Assembly: GCA_013397075.1 (NCBI GenBank)
Contig: VWZS01004771.1
Location: 1 to 64,000 of the forward strand
Direction of reading: 5' to 3'
DNA length: 64,000 bases
DNA from: Rhabdornis inornatus
Lineage: Eukaryota; Chordata; Aves; Passeriformes; Rhabdornithidae
The translations under genes and the position numbers were made by a program. The notes beneath the pieces are model-generated. The model saw nothing but the letters and a program-made list of their open reading frames with translations, was not told where the DNA came from and searched no databases. Below are positions 35,937 to 46,951 of the stretch, in pieces; the first letter of the stretch is position 1, and each line of letters starts with the position of its first letter.

Positions 35937-38900
35937 AGGTGATTTTAAACAGAATGATTTTATCATATAATTTCCTTTATCTAGTATCCATGCTTCACTT
36001 CAGAGCTTAGTATTCTGGTTTATACAAACCCCAATACTTTTGTGATTAACACGAATCTTTTATCAGTTATCACAGAAGGAAGAAAAAACTTTATGCAACT
36101 TGTAATTAGTTCTTAGGTAATGGATACTAGGATGTAACTTAGGATTGACAAGTGGGGAAATAACTAATTTGTTTAAAATGTAGATACTACCAAAAGCGTT
36201 TAGAGTCTTAAGTGATGGTGCTGTCTGCAAAAATCTGATTTTTTTTTTTTGTGCTGTGAAACAAGCCAATAATTAGACACTTGAGAGAAACATGGATTAT
36301 TTCAGAGTTGTGCAATCCAACGTGCTTGGTGGAGTTCCACAAATTAAGCACATCGGCTATCAAAATGTTTTACTAATTTATTTTAGCAGGGAAGGAATAG
36401 TAATTATTAGAGAACTATGTAACTTGTAGCCAATGAGCACTAATTCCTGTCTTCTATTGGTTAATGATTCTCTTGCTTCTCATGCTAATTAGTCCATGTG
36501 CTCTTTCTTTGTCCTCTTGGGTTGGTATTCTGATCTCCCCCTGCTGGAATTACCTTTTACCCAGTTGGAGCTGATTGCAGCACAGTTGCTTTGTTGGGTT
36601 TATCAGTTTCTTCTTTATCTTGAGAATTCTGCCTGAAGACTTTGTGGTCCATAAATTCTGCATTCTTCATGTCCACTGTCAGTGGGCATCCTTCTTCCCC
36701 AGGTTTGTTAACCTACCCCTAGGTCTGAGGTCATTGAAGTATATCAAGCCCTGAACTTTAACAAGGCAATTTTTCCAACAAGTAATGTTTTTCTAACACA
36801 TGGATGTCACTTAGAGCTTGCTTGTTAGCTGCTTTCATGGATTAGGTCTCTATTCTTGTTGATTAGGCTTGTAAATATACAAAGATCAAACATCAAAGAA
36901 CTCCCTTTCTTAAGAACTTTTACATATTCCACATTTTGCAACAGTGAAGCTTTTTTCATTTATTACTTTTAAATAGAGTCTTTACCCTGGTTTTAGTGAC
37001 AAAATACATTTTCTCAAGCCTGAGCCGTGAAGATACAGTGAGGATATAAACTGGCCAAGTACTTATTTGCAGCAACAAAGTTGGGCACTTGTAAATATCT
37101 TAATGGCTCAGTTATTTGAAGGTCAGCCCCTGTTTGACCTGTCAACGCTTTAAAACTCTGCCAGAAGTAATGCTAATTGATGTTTGGTCACAAAGGATGA
37201 CAGTAAAATCCCACTATGCACCAAAGCAGTTTCTGCAGCTGTAACTAACTCGTCAGTGCTTATGGGAGGCAGAGGGAGACACGATGGAGTGTCCGTTGAA
37301 ATTTGTTGATATCCACATCCCAGAAGGAAGAAATGGGGTCTGGGGGCAGAGCCCCCATGAGCCTGGAGGAGGGTGCCTGGGAGCAAAGGCTGCATGTTGC
37401 TTCCTAGCCTGGCTCCCTGCCCTAAATCCACCTGAAGAGGCAGAGAGAGCTTGTTGCTCTATTTTTTACCTCAATGCAAAAAAGGAGTGCTTGTGGCAGG
37501 GTGGGTGATGTGTGGAACAAATGTGCTAAGACCTAATGAGACAGATGCACAGGGAGTCAGACTAATGAGCCTCTTGAACTGATGGGAAATAGTATTTCTG
37601 GGGATCGATGCCTTTGGGAGGATTGAATGGGAAGTGTATGGTAGAGAGGAAGCATCTGACTTAATCAGCAGGGGTTTTCTGTAGCTTGTTCAGAGTTTTG
37701 GCTCTTCCACACTGCTGGATAATTTTCCAACGTCAGCCATTACAATAAGGGATTCTTTACTGTGATATTTTAGGAGAATTTTAAGCAATATCAGAAATGG
37801 CTCACCCTCAGTTCTAATTTATATCCTCTACAAAAGCCTGTTATACTAGATAGAGGGTGACTAGAAGTCAAACTAAGATGTTTTATTGTGTATCTGGTCT
37901 GGGGGATATATAATGATGGTTTGTACCCACAGTTATTATCTATATCTTCCAGGCTGATCTGGAGGTGAAAATCAAAGTTGTTTGGAAGTAACACCTGATT
38001 GCTGCAGAAATTTTCTGATAAGGGTCTTGGAAAAAGGAAACCAGATTTTAGTATCTGAAGGCTGAGATGAAAATTTGAGCCCAGTCTTGTCCACTGTGTA
38101 TTTTTTAAATCATCTTGGAGTTTTTTGCAAGAATTGTAATTGTAAATTTACAAGCTCTAGTGCAAAAGGCTGTATGAGATTTGGCTCTCTGCCTCAAAGT
38201 CCTGTCCTAGGGCTTGCAGGGTGAATCCTCTACCTGCTGATAATAACACTTGCAGAGGGAGAGAACAGTTAAAGAACCTCAGAATTCCTCAGACAGCACA
38301 GCATCTGTGTTCTCTGGAAAATTCCAGATACTTGCATTGTTATCTCATCCTGGTCTGGAGTTTCCTTGTGTGTGTGGTACATGAGCCTGGTACTGCAGAG
38401 GAGGTGCTGGCGTGTGGTTTGAGCTGCACAGCTGCTCCTGTAGCCCTCTTCAGTTCAGTCTGCTCCATAGCAATCCCAGGTGTGCCAAAATAAACCTACT
38501 GAACCACCTTCAGCTGAACTCAGCGTTTTTAAAGGCTCTGAGGGTCTCTTGTAATGCTTGTTAGCTCTAAAGAGGATTCTTGATTGCTTAGTGTTTTTAC
38601 TGCCTTTGTGCTCTTAGCCTGCAAACCTTGCTGAAAGGACAGAGGCGGGGAAGATACAGCTCAGTCAGTGAATTAATTTAGAAAATGCATCTTTGACAAT
38701 GTTGGCTGTCAGAGGAACCTCTGCCTTTTGGAAATATCTCTTAGAAATCTCCAGGAATTGCCACTTCAAGATCTTTCCAAGATTTCCACTCAGTGTTCTG
38801 TCCATAGTTAAACCTCAGCTCTTGCAGGGCACGTTTGCTCTTAGATGCTTTCGTGGTCATTTTAGGCAAGAATCAGCATATCTGAAATTTGATACTGTTC

Positions 38901-41900
38901 TGTACAGTAAGGAGAATTGTGAGTTTCAGTGGTCAGAAAACATTGTTTTGTTTAAACATAAAGACTTAATGATCCTTCTTGGGTGTAATATTGTTGCTTT
39001 TTTCTGCCTGTCAGCCCATATCTATCTTTTGATAATGCATAATGAAACATGGGATGCATTGTAGTTTAGTATTTTTAAAGAGTATCTAGCATAGATCACT
39101 TTTGTGTTACAGTGATCTAGTTAGTAACAATTAATAAAACTTCCTGAGCTTTTTCCCAGCTTCCTCTTCCAAATGCTCTGAGACACTGAGCCTTTTAAAA
39201 AATCATTTATGGCTCCTTCTTCCATTATTCTTAATATAGTATGTCTTTGAAATGAGTAAATTGTTGTTGTTGTGGCTATAAAATAAACTGATGAAACAAT
39301 TCTTGAACTGGCTATTTTGTTTGATCTGCACTTGGCTCTTCTTGGATAAGTGAGTTTGCTTTGCCAAACTGGAATATGTAATACCTCCCTATCAGAAAAA
39401 AGAAAGGCAGGAACCTTAGGGATGGTGGCACACTAGGATTTAGTTTACTATCTAAATAGGAATATCTGTGGTATTTGGTAGTTTGGATTTGAAGGTTTGA
39501 CATACACTGGTGTTTTAAACTAAAAGACAGAAAACATGATGAGAACTAAGAGGGAGAATCTAATTAATGCTAAACCTGAAGCATACTGGTGTGACTAATC
39601 CATCTAAGTTGTGCATGTTTGGGTTATTGTAAAGTGACCCTTACAGCATTGAAGGGCAATAAGTATGTGGAAACAATAACTAAAGCTTTATATTGTGATT
39701 TGGCATACCTATACTTTTAGTTGTACATTGACTTTCCTAAATGAGCTACCTTCTGTGTTATCAGCCAAAAAACCTCTTCCATGGCAAAATTTTCTCTGCT
39801 TCTTATTCTCTATTTTCTTGGAAGTGGTTGGTTTTATCCCAGTTGAGATGGAATTGGGCGTTTTCTGTGAGTGATGAAGTGTTTGGTCCAAACTGCCTGA
39901 GGTTTGATGGCTGCATTCAATGCAGCTGTGTGTGGTAACCCCAAATGCTTGTTTGGGGGAGGGATGTGTTGTAGGAAGAATAGAACCTTCAGAAGTTCAT
40001 CGGGGAGAGCCTCCCACTGAGTCATGAGGTGCAGAAGGACTCTTGCTTTCTCAATTACCTCCTCACAGAGGAGCCTGGGTGCAGCTGGATGCAATCCTAG
40101 CCCCAGGCTGAGTCAGTGTTTATATCTGAAGAGTTATGGAGTATAATTGAACCTTTATACAATTTTGTCTTGCAGGATTAAGGATGGCAAATCAAATAGA
40201 TATATATAAATTACTTCAATTGATTGTGATAATGATTAGACTAAAATATATTAATCAGAATTGCAGAGCATCCTGCTGCAGTGTAGATTCACAGCAGGTG
40301 ATGTAATCTGTTTGTACATGTGTTCAATTATTTATTTAAGAATTGTAATAAGCTGAATGCAGCTTCATAGAATTCCTCTGATTTTCAGGAAGTGTGGCAA
40401 AGAAATTGCTACTATGAAGCCAAACTTTATAAGTAGTCTTAAAAAATAAATAATTCCACGGTGACTGATGCTTATGCTTCTGGCATTAGCCATGTGCACA
40501 CTCGATATCCTGACCACAGCATCATTATTGGATTTGGAAGCTGCAGAAAAGAGCTTAAAACTTTCAGTAGGTTTTCAAAGTAATGGTGTGGTAGTTTGAC
40601 AAATGGTTATGTTAGTAAGGCTGTACAAAGTGAAGCAAGGAAGGAAATGTGATAACTCTTTCAAGAATACAAGAAAAAGTGGTGAAAAGTATAGAAGCTT
40701 TTTAAGGCAAGGAAGATGCTTGTGTCATCTGGCAATAATTTCTAGTGCTTTGGCAAAATCAGGAGCTGTGCTGTACCCTTTATTGTAGACTGTCTTCATG
40801 TGGTATTGAATTTAATGTTAGCTGAAATCCATGTAATATTCTCTTTTTAAGAATGTGAATTTATTAAATTGCATTCATTCAATTAAAAAAAATATACTAA
40901 TATGCCTAGGAAGTTTTCAGAGCATACTTAGCCTTGTTGCACTTTTTATGATGTCCATAGATGAATTGGATAATATATGTTACGTTTAGATGTGTAGTTA
41001 ATTGGGGAACCCCATGATTGGTCTGAATAGGAACTTTTTAAAGTGGGCTTCTAGGAGCTAAGCAAAAACATTCTTGCTTACAAGTATGTAATAAAGCCTG
41101 GGCAAAGTGTAGTTCATTTTCTGCTTGTTTGGTGGTTTGCTTTTTTGTTTTGGTTTGGGGTTTTTTTAGAGATAACAAGAAGAAATGTCTTAAAATTCTA
41201 GTAGTTTACATTTCTGCCACAAATACATGTAACTTGTGAAATTCCAAATACCTCAGGAAAAAAAAAGGCTTTATGTCAACACTTGAAGACTTTAACCCAA
41301 TTGTTTTGGTTTTTTTAATAATTTCTGGTACTGTGCCTGCAACTTCTTCCTGTGTGGAGAAGCAATAGGTGCAACTGTGGTATGGCTGTCATACACGTGC
41401 AGCTTGTGCTTCACATTTCTTTGGTTGAGCAGAAGCCCCTTGGAAAATGAGGTTCAATCATTTTATAGCCTTTGTGTTTAAAACATCATGTTAAATGTAT
41501 TTGTCCCTGTCCTTTTGGCAGTGATAAATGGCTTATTGGATCAGAGGTCTGGGATAAATCAATAGGGAAACTTCTTCAGTATGCATGTGTCTGCAGGTAC
41601 CTGTAGGGATGTAACTTCATATCAGAGATGAACTAAAGAACTCTCTAACAACTGGCAATCTGTTTTTATCAGATAAGCACACAAGAGTCTTGGAGAAGTT
41701 AAAAACTTAAGCGATTTAGATATAGAGTAGATAAGTAACCTCTTCATGTACCATCTATCCAAGGGTAAGACATCTTGCATGTATCTAAAAGCAGAGGTTC
41801 AGTGTGGCTAGTGGAGACTGGAAAGCTTCTCATCCAAGCCATCACCTGTCAGCACCTCTTCCTGCACTCAGTAGCATGAATAATTTAGTTCTTTGTTAAT

Positions 41901-42019
41901 GTCAGTAAGAACTGTTTTCAAAGCTTCCTTTATGTTAACTTTCCACTTGTGATACCTGGGCTTCCCTCCTGCGCCCCAAAATTGCTTACGGAGGTGATGT
42001 CTTCCTTTCATGATGGCAT
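35937..42019 (+). other. Intron stretch between two LTR insertions
   Basis: About 6 kb with no gag, pol or env-like reading frames, so the LTRs on either side are not the two ends of one provirus; their sequences also differ. A block at about 39860-40165 with GC-rich words and an 8-base-arm palindrome (GCTGCATT-C-AATGCAGC, 39910-39926) may be repeat-derived but I cannot assign it. The rest is AT-rich intron. Confidence 0.5.
36251..36930 (-). mobile_element. Possible further LTR-derived sequence (uncertain)
   Basis: The style of sequence around 36290-36400 (a short block with CG-containing words in AT-rich DNA, followed by a reverse-complement AATAAA near 36376-36384) resembles the polyadenylation end of an avian LTR in minus orientation. 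No matching far end or target duplication was found. It could be ordinary intron. The limits are guesses. Confidence 0.25.
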
Positions 42020-42665
42020 TGTTATAGATAATAAAGAGATTCAGCCGAATTGAATATAGTCAAAAATAAGCGATAATTTAATTTATTTAGTGACTGGGGT
42101 ATGGTCCACGACAGCCACAATCGCAAAGGGTGACGCCGAGCCCGGGATCGGCACCGGGTGAACACACTATGATCCGAACTCTATGGCTCTGGATCCCCCG
42201 ATGTTCACAAAACTGCTCTGGTCTGTTCAGTTTATATACAGTTTTTCCTAGCCCGGAGCAGAGGTTTTTGTCTCCTTTCGTCATTCCGCATATTCATGTG
42301 GCTTTCTTTCTCTGCGTTGGGCTGGGCAAAACCATATCCTGGGAGACGATGAATTCTGATGAAGACAGGTCTGGGTTTACCGGAAGCTGGTATTGAGATG
42401 TATTTTCCCCGATGGCTCTGGTTATCTTAATTGTGGGTGTTTGTCGGGTACTCATCGTTCTGAGTTTCAGCCACGTCTGTTCACTTGTTAATCTGGGCTG
42501 TCCTGCTTCTGTTGGCTGTTACAATGCTGTGGTGAAGCAATCTGTGTCCTTTTTGTCTGTGGTTCTCTTTTTGGTTTCTGAGTTTTATTATTTTATTCAT
42601 ACAAACGTTGCTTATTTCATATTGATTTACAACTTTACACGAATTATGTTATATCATATGTTACA
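42020..42665 (-). mobile_element. Solo endogenous-retrovirus LTR, minus orientation, GCAT target duplication
   Basis: The block starts TGTTATAGATAA and ends ...ATATGTTACA, with the four-base word GCAT directly outside both ends (42016-42019 and 42666-42669). Read on the minus strand it has LTR architecture: a TATATAAA box (complement of 42231-42238), a GC-rich R-like segment, and an AATAAA signal (complement of TTTATT at 42082-42087) about 145 bases downstream of the TATA box. It then ends in CA. It is 646 bases long with no internal viral genes, which is typical of a solo LTR left by recombination. The family is unassigned; a 4-bp duplication would suit a gammaretrovirus-like (ERV1) group but is short enough to be chance. 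Confidence 0.82.
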
Positions 42666-45039
42666 GCATCATTGCACTGCCAGTGTTGTGGTGGAAGAAG
42701 TGCAGTGACAGTGAAGTCAAGTCCAGTCCCATCCCTATTCCTCCAAATCCTGATGGCAGTGGAGAGTTGTGGCTTCTCTCACAACACCTTGACCTTATCT
42801 GTACATTGCTACTCTGAATGATGTGTGGAGGATGTGTTGCTGTATACTTTTAGAGCGGTTTTATGTTGTTCACAATGATAGAATGCCACTGTGATTTTTA
42901 TGAAAGGTTCAGTGTAGGGTGTCATTGGGGATTTACGAGTATCTGCTGCCAGGCAGAAGTAGGGATATTTAATCTCTTTCATGTTTGTGCTTCTCAATTT
43001 TTTGCTCTAACTTTCCAAAACATGGTTTATCTTTGCTTCTCAGAGCAGCTCAGGGCTCTTGGAGCCAAAGCTCTCCTAAGCCAAGGGTGGCTGAAGGAAA
43101 GCTGGGGAATGGACTGACTCATGACAGCACTGTTTCTGGGAGGGGGTTGCTTTTGGGTCAGCAGTGCTGGTGTTGCTGAGGGAAGGGGAAAAGAGGCAGA
43201 GAAGCTCCTTTAGGAACATGTCAGGGCTGAGTGATGGCAGTCCTATCTCTAAAGCAGCAGCCCTAGTAGCAGCAGCAGTGTGGTGAGGCAGTGGACTGTG
43301 ATCATGCTACTCATGGTCACAGTCCTTGTAGCATGTGCCATTGCACTGAAAATATGTTCCCAGGCTTTTTTAAGTGGAGGAAATATTAAATTAAAGGGAA
43401 AATATTAAAGCCAGCTTGTGTTACTCAAGTAAGGACTGCCTGGTGAGCTGCTTGTTGGGCACTGGAGTGGTGGTGGGCATGACAAGGTGTTTGAACAGGT
43501 TCCTAAGAAGGGAAGAGGTGCACTCAGTGGTAAAGACATCTTGCCTGTATCCATAGTGCAGTGAATCCAGGGATTCTGGGAACAAATCTCAGTCAGTAGC
43601 TCCTCAGCCCTGCTCTGTGTAGGTCCTGTGTTGTCCCTTATGAGTAACTAGGTAGGAAACAGAAGGGAAGGGTGGAACCCAATGAAGTGCTACTTTAACA
43701 TGCACAGAGCAAACAAAATCAAAATATTTTGATACATTTTATATGTATTTCTGCATTAATCCCAGAAACCGGAGTACTAAAATGCACAACTAAATGCTTG
43801 TCTTTAAAAGAGAGTACTAACATAACTTGTATCTTAAATGTGGCAGGAGGGTGACGAATACTGGGATAATGCAGTGTCAAAGTACAGAGAGCTGGAGTAG
43901 GCTGAGCTGGTAGAGAAGCTGTGCCGTATTCTAAAGTATAAAGTCAAGTCAGATCAGCAACCTGCTATAGGTAACAGAAAAATCCCAGTGAGCTCATGCA
44001 GAGAAAAAAAAAAACAAAACATGGTAATAGGATTGTGTTATTGCCATTGGTGCTGTGGAGGAAAATGGGAGAGACTGTAAAGGGATGGGGTGCAACAGCT
44101 ATGTCATATTGGGATGGGATGCTGCAAATAAGCTTTAAACACACAGTAGCAGCTTCATAGATGAACTAGGGAAGTGATTCATAAGGTGAGAGGCAGCATC
44201 TGGTTCCTGGCCATGCAGGGCAATTTCAAAATGTCACAGTAAAGCTGTTCTGTGGTAGTAGCTATAGTGTGCATAAATTTAGTGTTTCTGCAGGAGCAAC
44301 AAAAGTGAGAAGACTCTCCAGAAGCTGAAGACAACTCTGAGAGAGCAGAAGAGGATGATATTTGCAATTTAGGGTTGGTTTTGGTTCGTGGTGTTTGTCT
44401 TTTGGTTGGTTGTTTTGTTTTTTTTAAACAAATAGTGCAAAGGAGTAGTTAAGGGTCAAATCTTTGTGGTGGTTTAAAGACATAATGCAGGAGTCTCCAA
44501 GGCAAAGAGTTTATCTAACAGACCCTATTCTGTGATGTGCATATCTGTTCTTTTTTCAAAAACATGCAAAGAAGTAAGTTGCAATAGTAAAATAAAATTA
44601 TTTTATCACTTTTGCCATCCCAGTGGAGCATGTGGGAGTTTTAAATGGCCCAAAATCTCCCCTATGAGGAATGCAGGTACCAAAGGATTTGCCTTGGTGC
44701 CTGTAGAAAAGATGACTGGACGAATAACATAACTAAAATAGATTATGGCATGTCATCACTACAGTGGTGTGGTGTGCTTTGAAGAACAGAAAAATTACTT
44801 ATGATATGTAACTGCTCATTTTAATGATTCACTTAATAGGATTTTGCATTTTCAGAAGACTGAAAGGATGGTAAAGCGTGTGGGGGAGGCAGAGTTTCTA
44901 GGGAAGCCCAAAAAGCCCGTTGTCCTTATCTGGGAGATTGAATTTACGTTTAATAATAGAATTCACCTTTGGGTGAACATGATAGATAGCAGAATAGTCA
45001 GTGTAGCTTTTGCAACAACAAGGCTTGCCCTATTTATTT
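42666..45039 (+). other. Intron stretch with paired hairpins
   Basis: No gene recognised. It contains the overlapping inverted repeats at 43293-43335 and a short A-rich tract near 44006-44018. A moderately GC-rich patch (43040-43330) has short AGC repeats but no family resemblance. Confidence 0.5.
43293..43335. repeat. Two overlapping inverted repeats
   Basis: GGACTGTGA (43293-43301) pairs perfectly with TCACAGTCC (43317-43325) over a 15-base loop. Inside that loop CATGCTAC (43303-43310) pairs with GTAGCATG (43328-43335), beyond the first stem. The two stems interleave, so in RNA they would be a pseudoknot arrangement or alternatives to each other. Confidence 0.8.
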
Positions 45040-46030
45040 ATTGGAGTTCTTTGAAGCATGTGGTGAATATTTGAACAAAGATGATTGTCAGGTGAGGTGA
45101 TATACTTGGTTTTTCTGTAGGTATTTGACAACATTATCAACCACACTTTATTAAAAAAAGTGATTGGAACCCCCCACAACACTGCCATAGACCAGCAAGA
45201 TAAATCTTCAAATGAATTAATAATGGATGAAAAACTGCAGAATGCAGGTGTCAGTAAAATGGGGAAATCTTATGTTGGAAATCAAGCCACCAAAAAAGGA
45301 CTGCAGAGGTCTCTGCTGTAGCCTGTGCAGCTCAATATATTGATGGGTAACTTGGAAAAGACTGGGAACAGTGAAGCGAACGAGCTGCTGATGATACTTA
45401 AGCATTCAGGGTAGTTAGACTGGGACCTAGCTGAGAAATTGCAGACAGGCTTTATGAGGTTGAGCAACTGGGCAGCAGAAGGTCACAGGAAAATCAATAT
45501 ATTGATTTGAGCTGCCAGTTTACCTACAGAAGTAATGCCTTAAGATTGTAAGAGACATTTTTATGAAAACAGCCTCTCAGTAGTGGTCAAAAATCCCACC
45601 CCAAACCTGAAATCAAGATGTGTGGTCATGTCTAAAATGACAGTCTAACTGGAGGAGATGTGGACAAGAACAAGTGATTTAAAGCAAAGAATGATTTCTG
45701 AGGGTGGAATGATGAACTACAATATAATTCTTCAGGTTGGAAAGGAGCTGCAGTGACAGAGATATGATGGAGGTCTGTGACTCTCAGTCAAAGGATACCT
45801 GGGGAATGAGTGTTGCTGTGTTCTCCAGCAGAAGAGCTGGCAGTATCCAGTGTAACTGGTTGGCTGCAGGTTCAAAGCCCAGGAAAGAAATGCTTTTCTG
45901 CACAGTGTAGTTAGGCTGTGTAGCTGTCACATGGCTCTCTGCATTAGTTCACAAAGTGACAGAATAGGTTTCAGGAACATCTACTGAAGGCTGTTAAATA
46001 GGAAAAGGGTATTTCTGGCTGAAAGCCCCA
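45040..46030 (+). mobile_element. Ancient CR1 LINE remnant (reverse transcriptase to 3' region)
   Basis: A heavily decayed element whose order of blocks follows the older, reptile-like CR1 consensus. Around 45044-45130 'ttctttgaag..gtgaata', 'gatatacttggttttt', 'gtatttgacaa' correspond to the RT stretch before the FDKV-like motif. At 45318-45400 'gctcaatatattgatgggtaacttggaaaag..gaacagtgaa..gctgctgatgatact' matches the FNIFINDLEKG...ADDT region. At 45405-45470 'ttcagggtagtta', 'gaaattgcagacaggctttatgaggttgagcaactgggcag' follow in order. At 45750-46000 'gatatgatggaggtctgtga' and 'ggctgcaggttcaaagcc..aggaaa.aaatgcttttctgcacagtg' match the 3' region. Stops and indels are abundant. It is clearly older than the CR1 copies at 12116 and 30816. 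Confidence 0.72.
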
Positions 46031-46280
46031 GCCTCACGAGCTAGAGTGTGTTCTGTGGACATGGTGGTCCATGCTTTGGCTCTTTATGAGCAGTTTCCCT
46101 GGGACTCTGCTGTTGTTGGCAGTTGGAGAGCAGAAGTGGGCTCTTACTTGGCTTGTACAGCCTTACATACCTCACTGAAAATAGAAAGCAAGTGGATGTA
46201 TGACATACCTGTGAATTACACTGCTATTCTGTAGACTTTGTAGTTTACAGTAGTAATTGCCAACAAATCCTCTTCATCCC

Positions 46281-46951
46281 TGTTGTGGTTTAGGGCAAAT
46301 TTGGGAGGAAACTTCTGAATGGGGTCCTTCTAGAAAAAGAATTTAAGTAGTTCTTTCCCTAATCGGCTCGGGAAAAAGACTTCCACGGAGAGAAGTGGAA
46401 AAAAATAACTTTATTTAATAGGTAACACACTTTTCAGTACAAAAATGAGCAATACTGAACAGCAAAACCTTTCGCCGTTCTGAAGAGATGACAGATTTAG
46501 AAGAGTTTTTTCCGTGGGCTGCCCGGCTCACTCAGGCTGGTATCAGTCCCTCCAGTGCTGGGGAATGCCACGGGCCATGCTGGGCCCGGTGGGTCACAGG
46601 TGTGAGCTCCTGGTGCTCCTCTGGATTTTCAGTCCAGAGCAGGTTCAGACAATTCCAGGAAAAAGGAAAAGAAGAAAAACAATCCAGGGAGCTTTTCTGC
46701 TTCAGCTAGCCAGGAAAAAAAAAAAAAAAACTAACCAAGAGCAAAGGAGAGCTGTCTTTCACTGTCCACTGCAGACAACACAGTTTGAAAGCAGGAATGC
46801 GGGGGAGCCAGTGCAGTTTCTGATAATACATCCTGCACTTCTTTCCCCCCCTTCACTCTTGGAACCAGTCTTAAAGTTGCAGAATTTAATATTGAACACC
46901 AACAGAACAGATGATTTGGGGATACAGGCATCATACAGTCACCCCAAGACA
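46281..46951 (-). mobile_element. Solo ERVL-type LTR, minus orientation, perfect 5-bp target duplication
   Basis: The block starts TGTTGTGGTTTAG and ends ...CACCCCAAGACA; the five bases ATCCC flank it on both sides (46276-46280 and 46952-46956). On the minus strand it therefore reads TGTCTTGGGGTGACTG... to ...AAACCACAACA, which is the look of avian ERVL-type LTRs, and a 5-bp duplication also suits ERVL. A reverse-complement AATAAA (TTTATT at 46410-46415) lies about 130 bases from the right-hand end of the minus-strand LTR. An A16 run (46715-46730) lies inside it. There is no internal viral sequence, so it is a solo LTR. The 193-codon frame at 46514-47095 merely crosses it into flanking DNA. 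Confidence 0.88.

Noticed and set aside
35459..42665. The two minus-oriented LTRs read as the ends of one 7-kb provirus
   Set aside because: Their sequences differ apart from the TGTTATA start, and no gag-, pol- or env-like sequence lies between them; the 42020 copy also has its own flanking GCAT on both sides.
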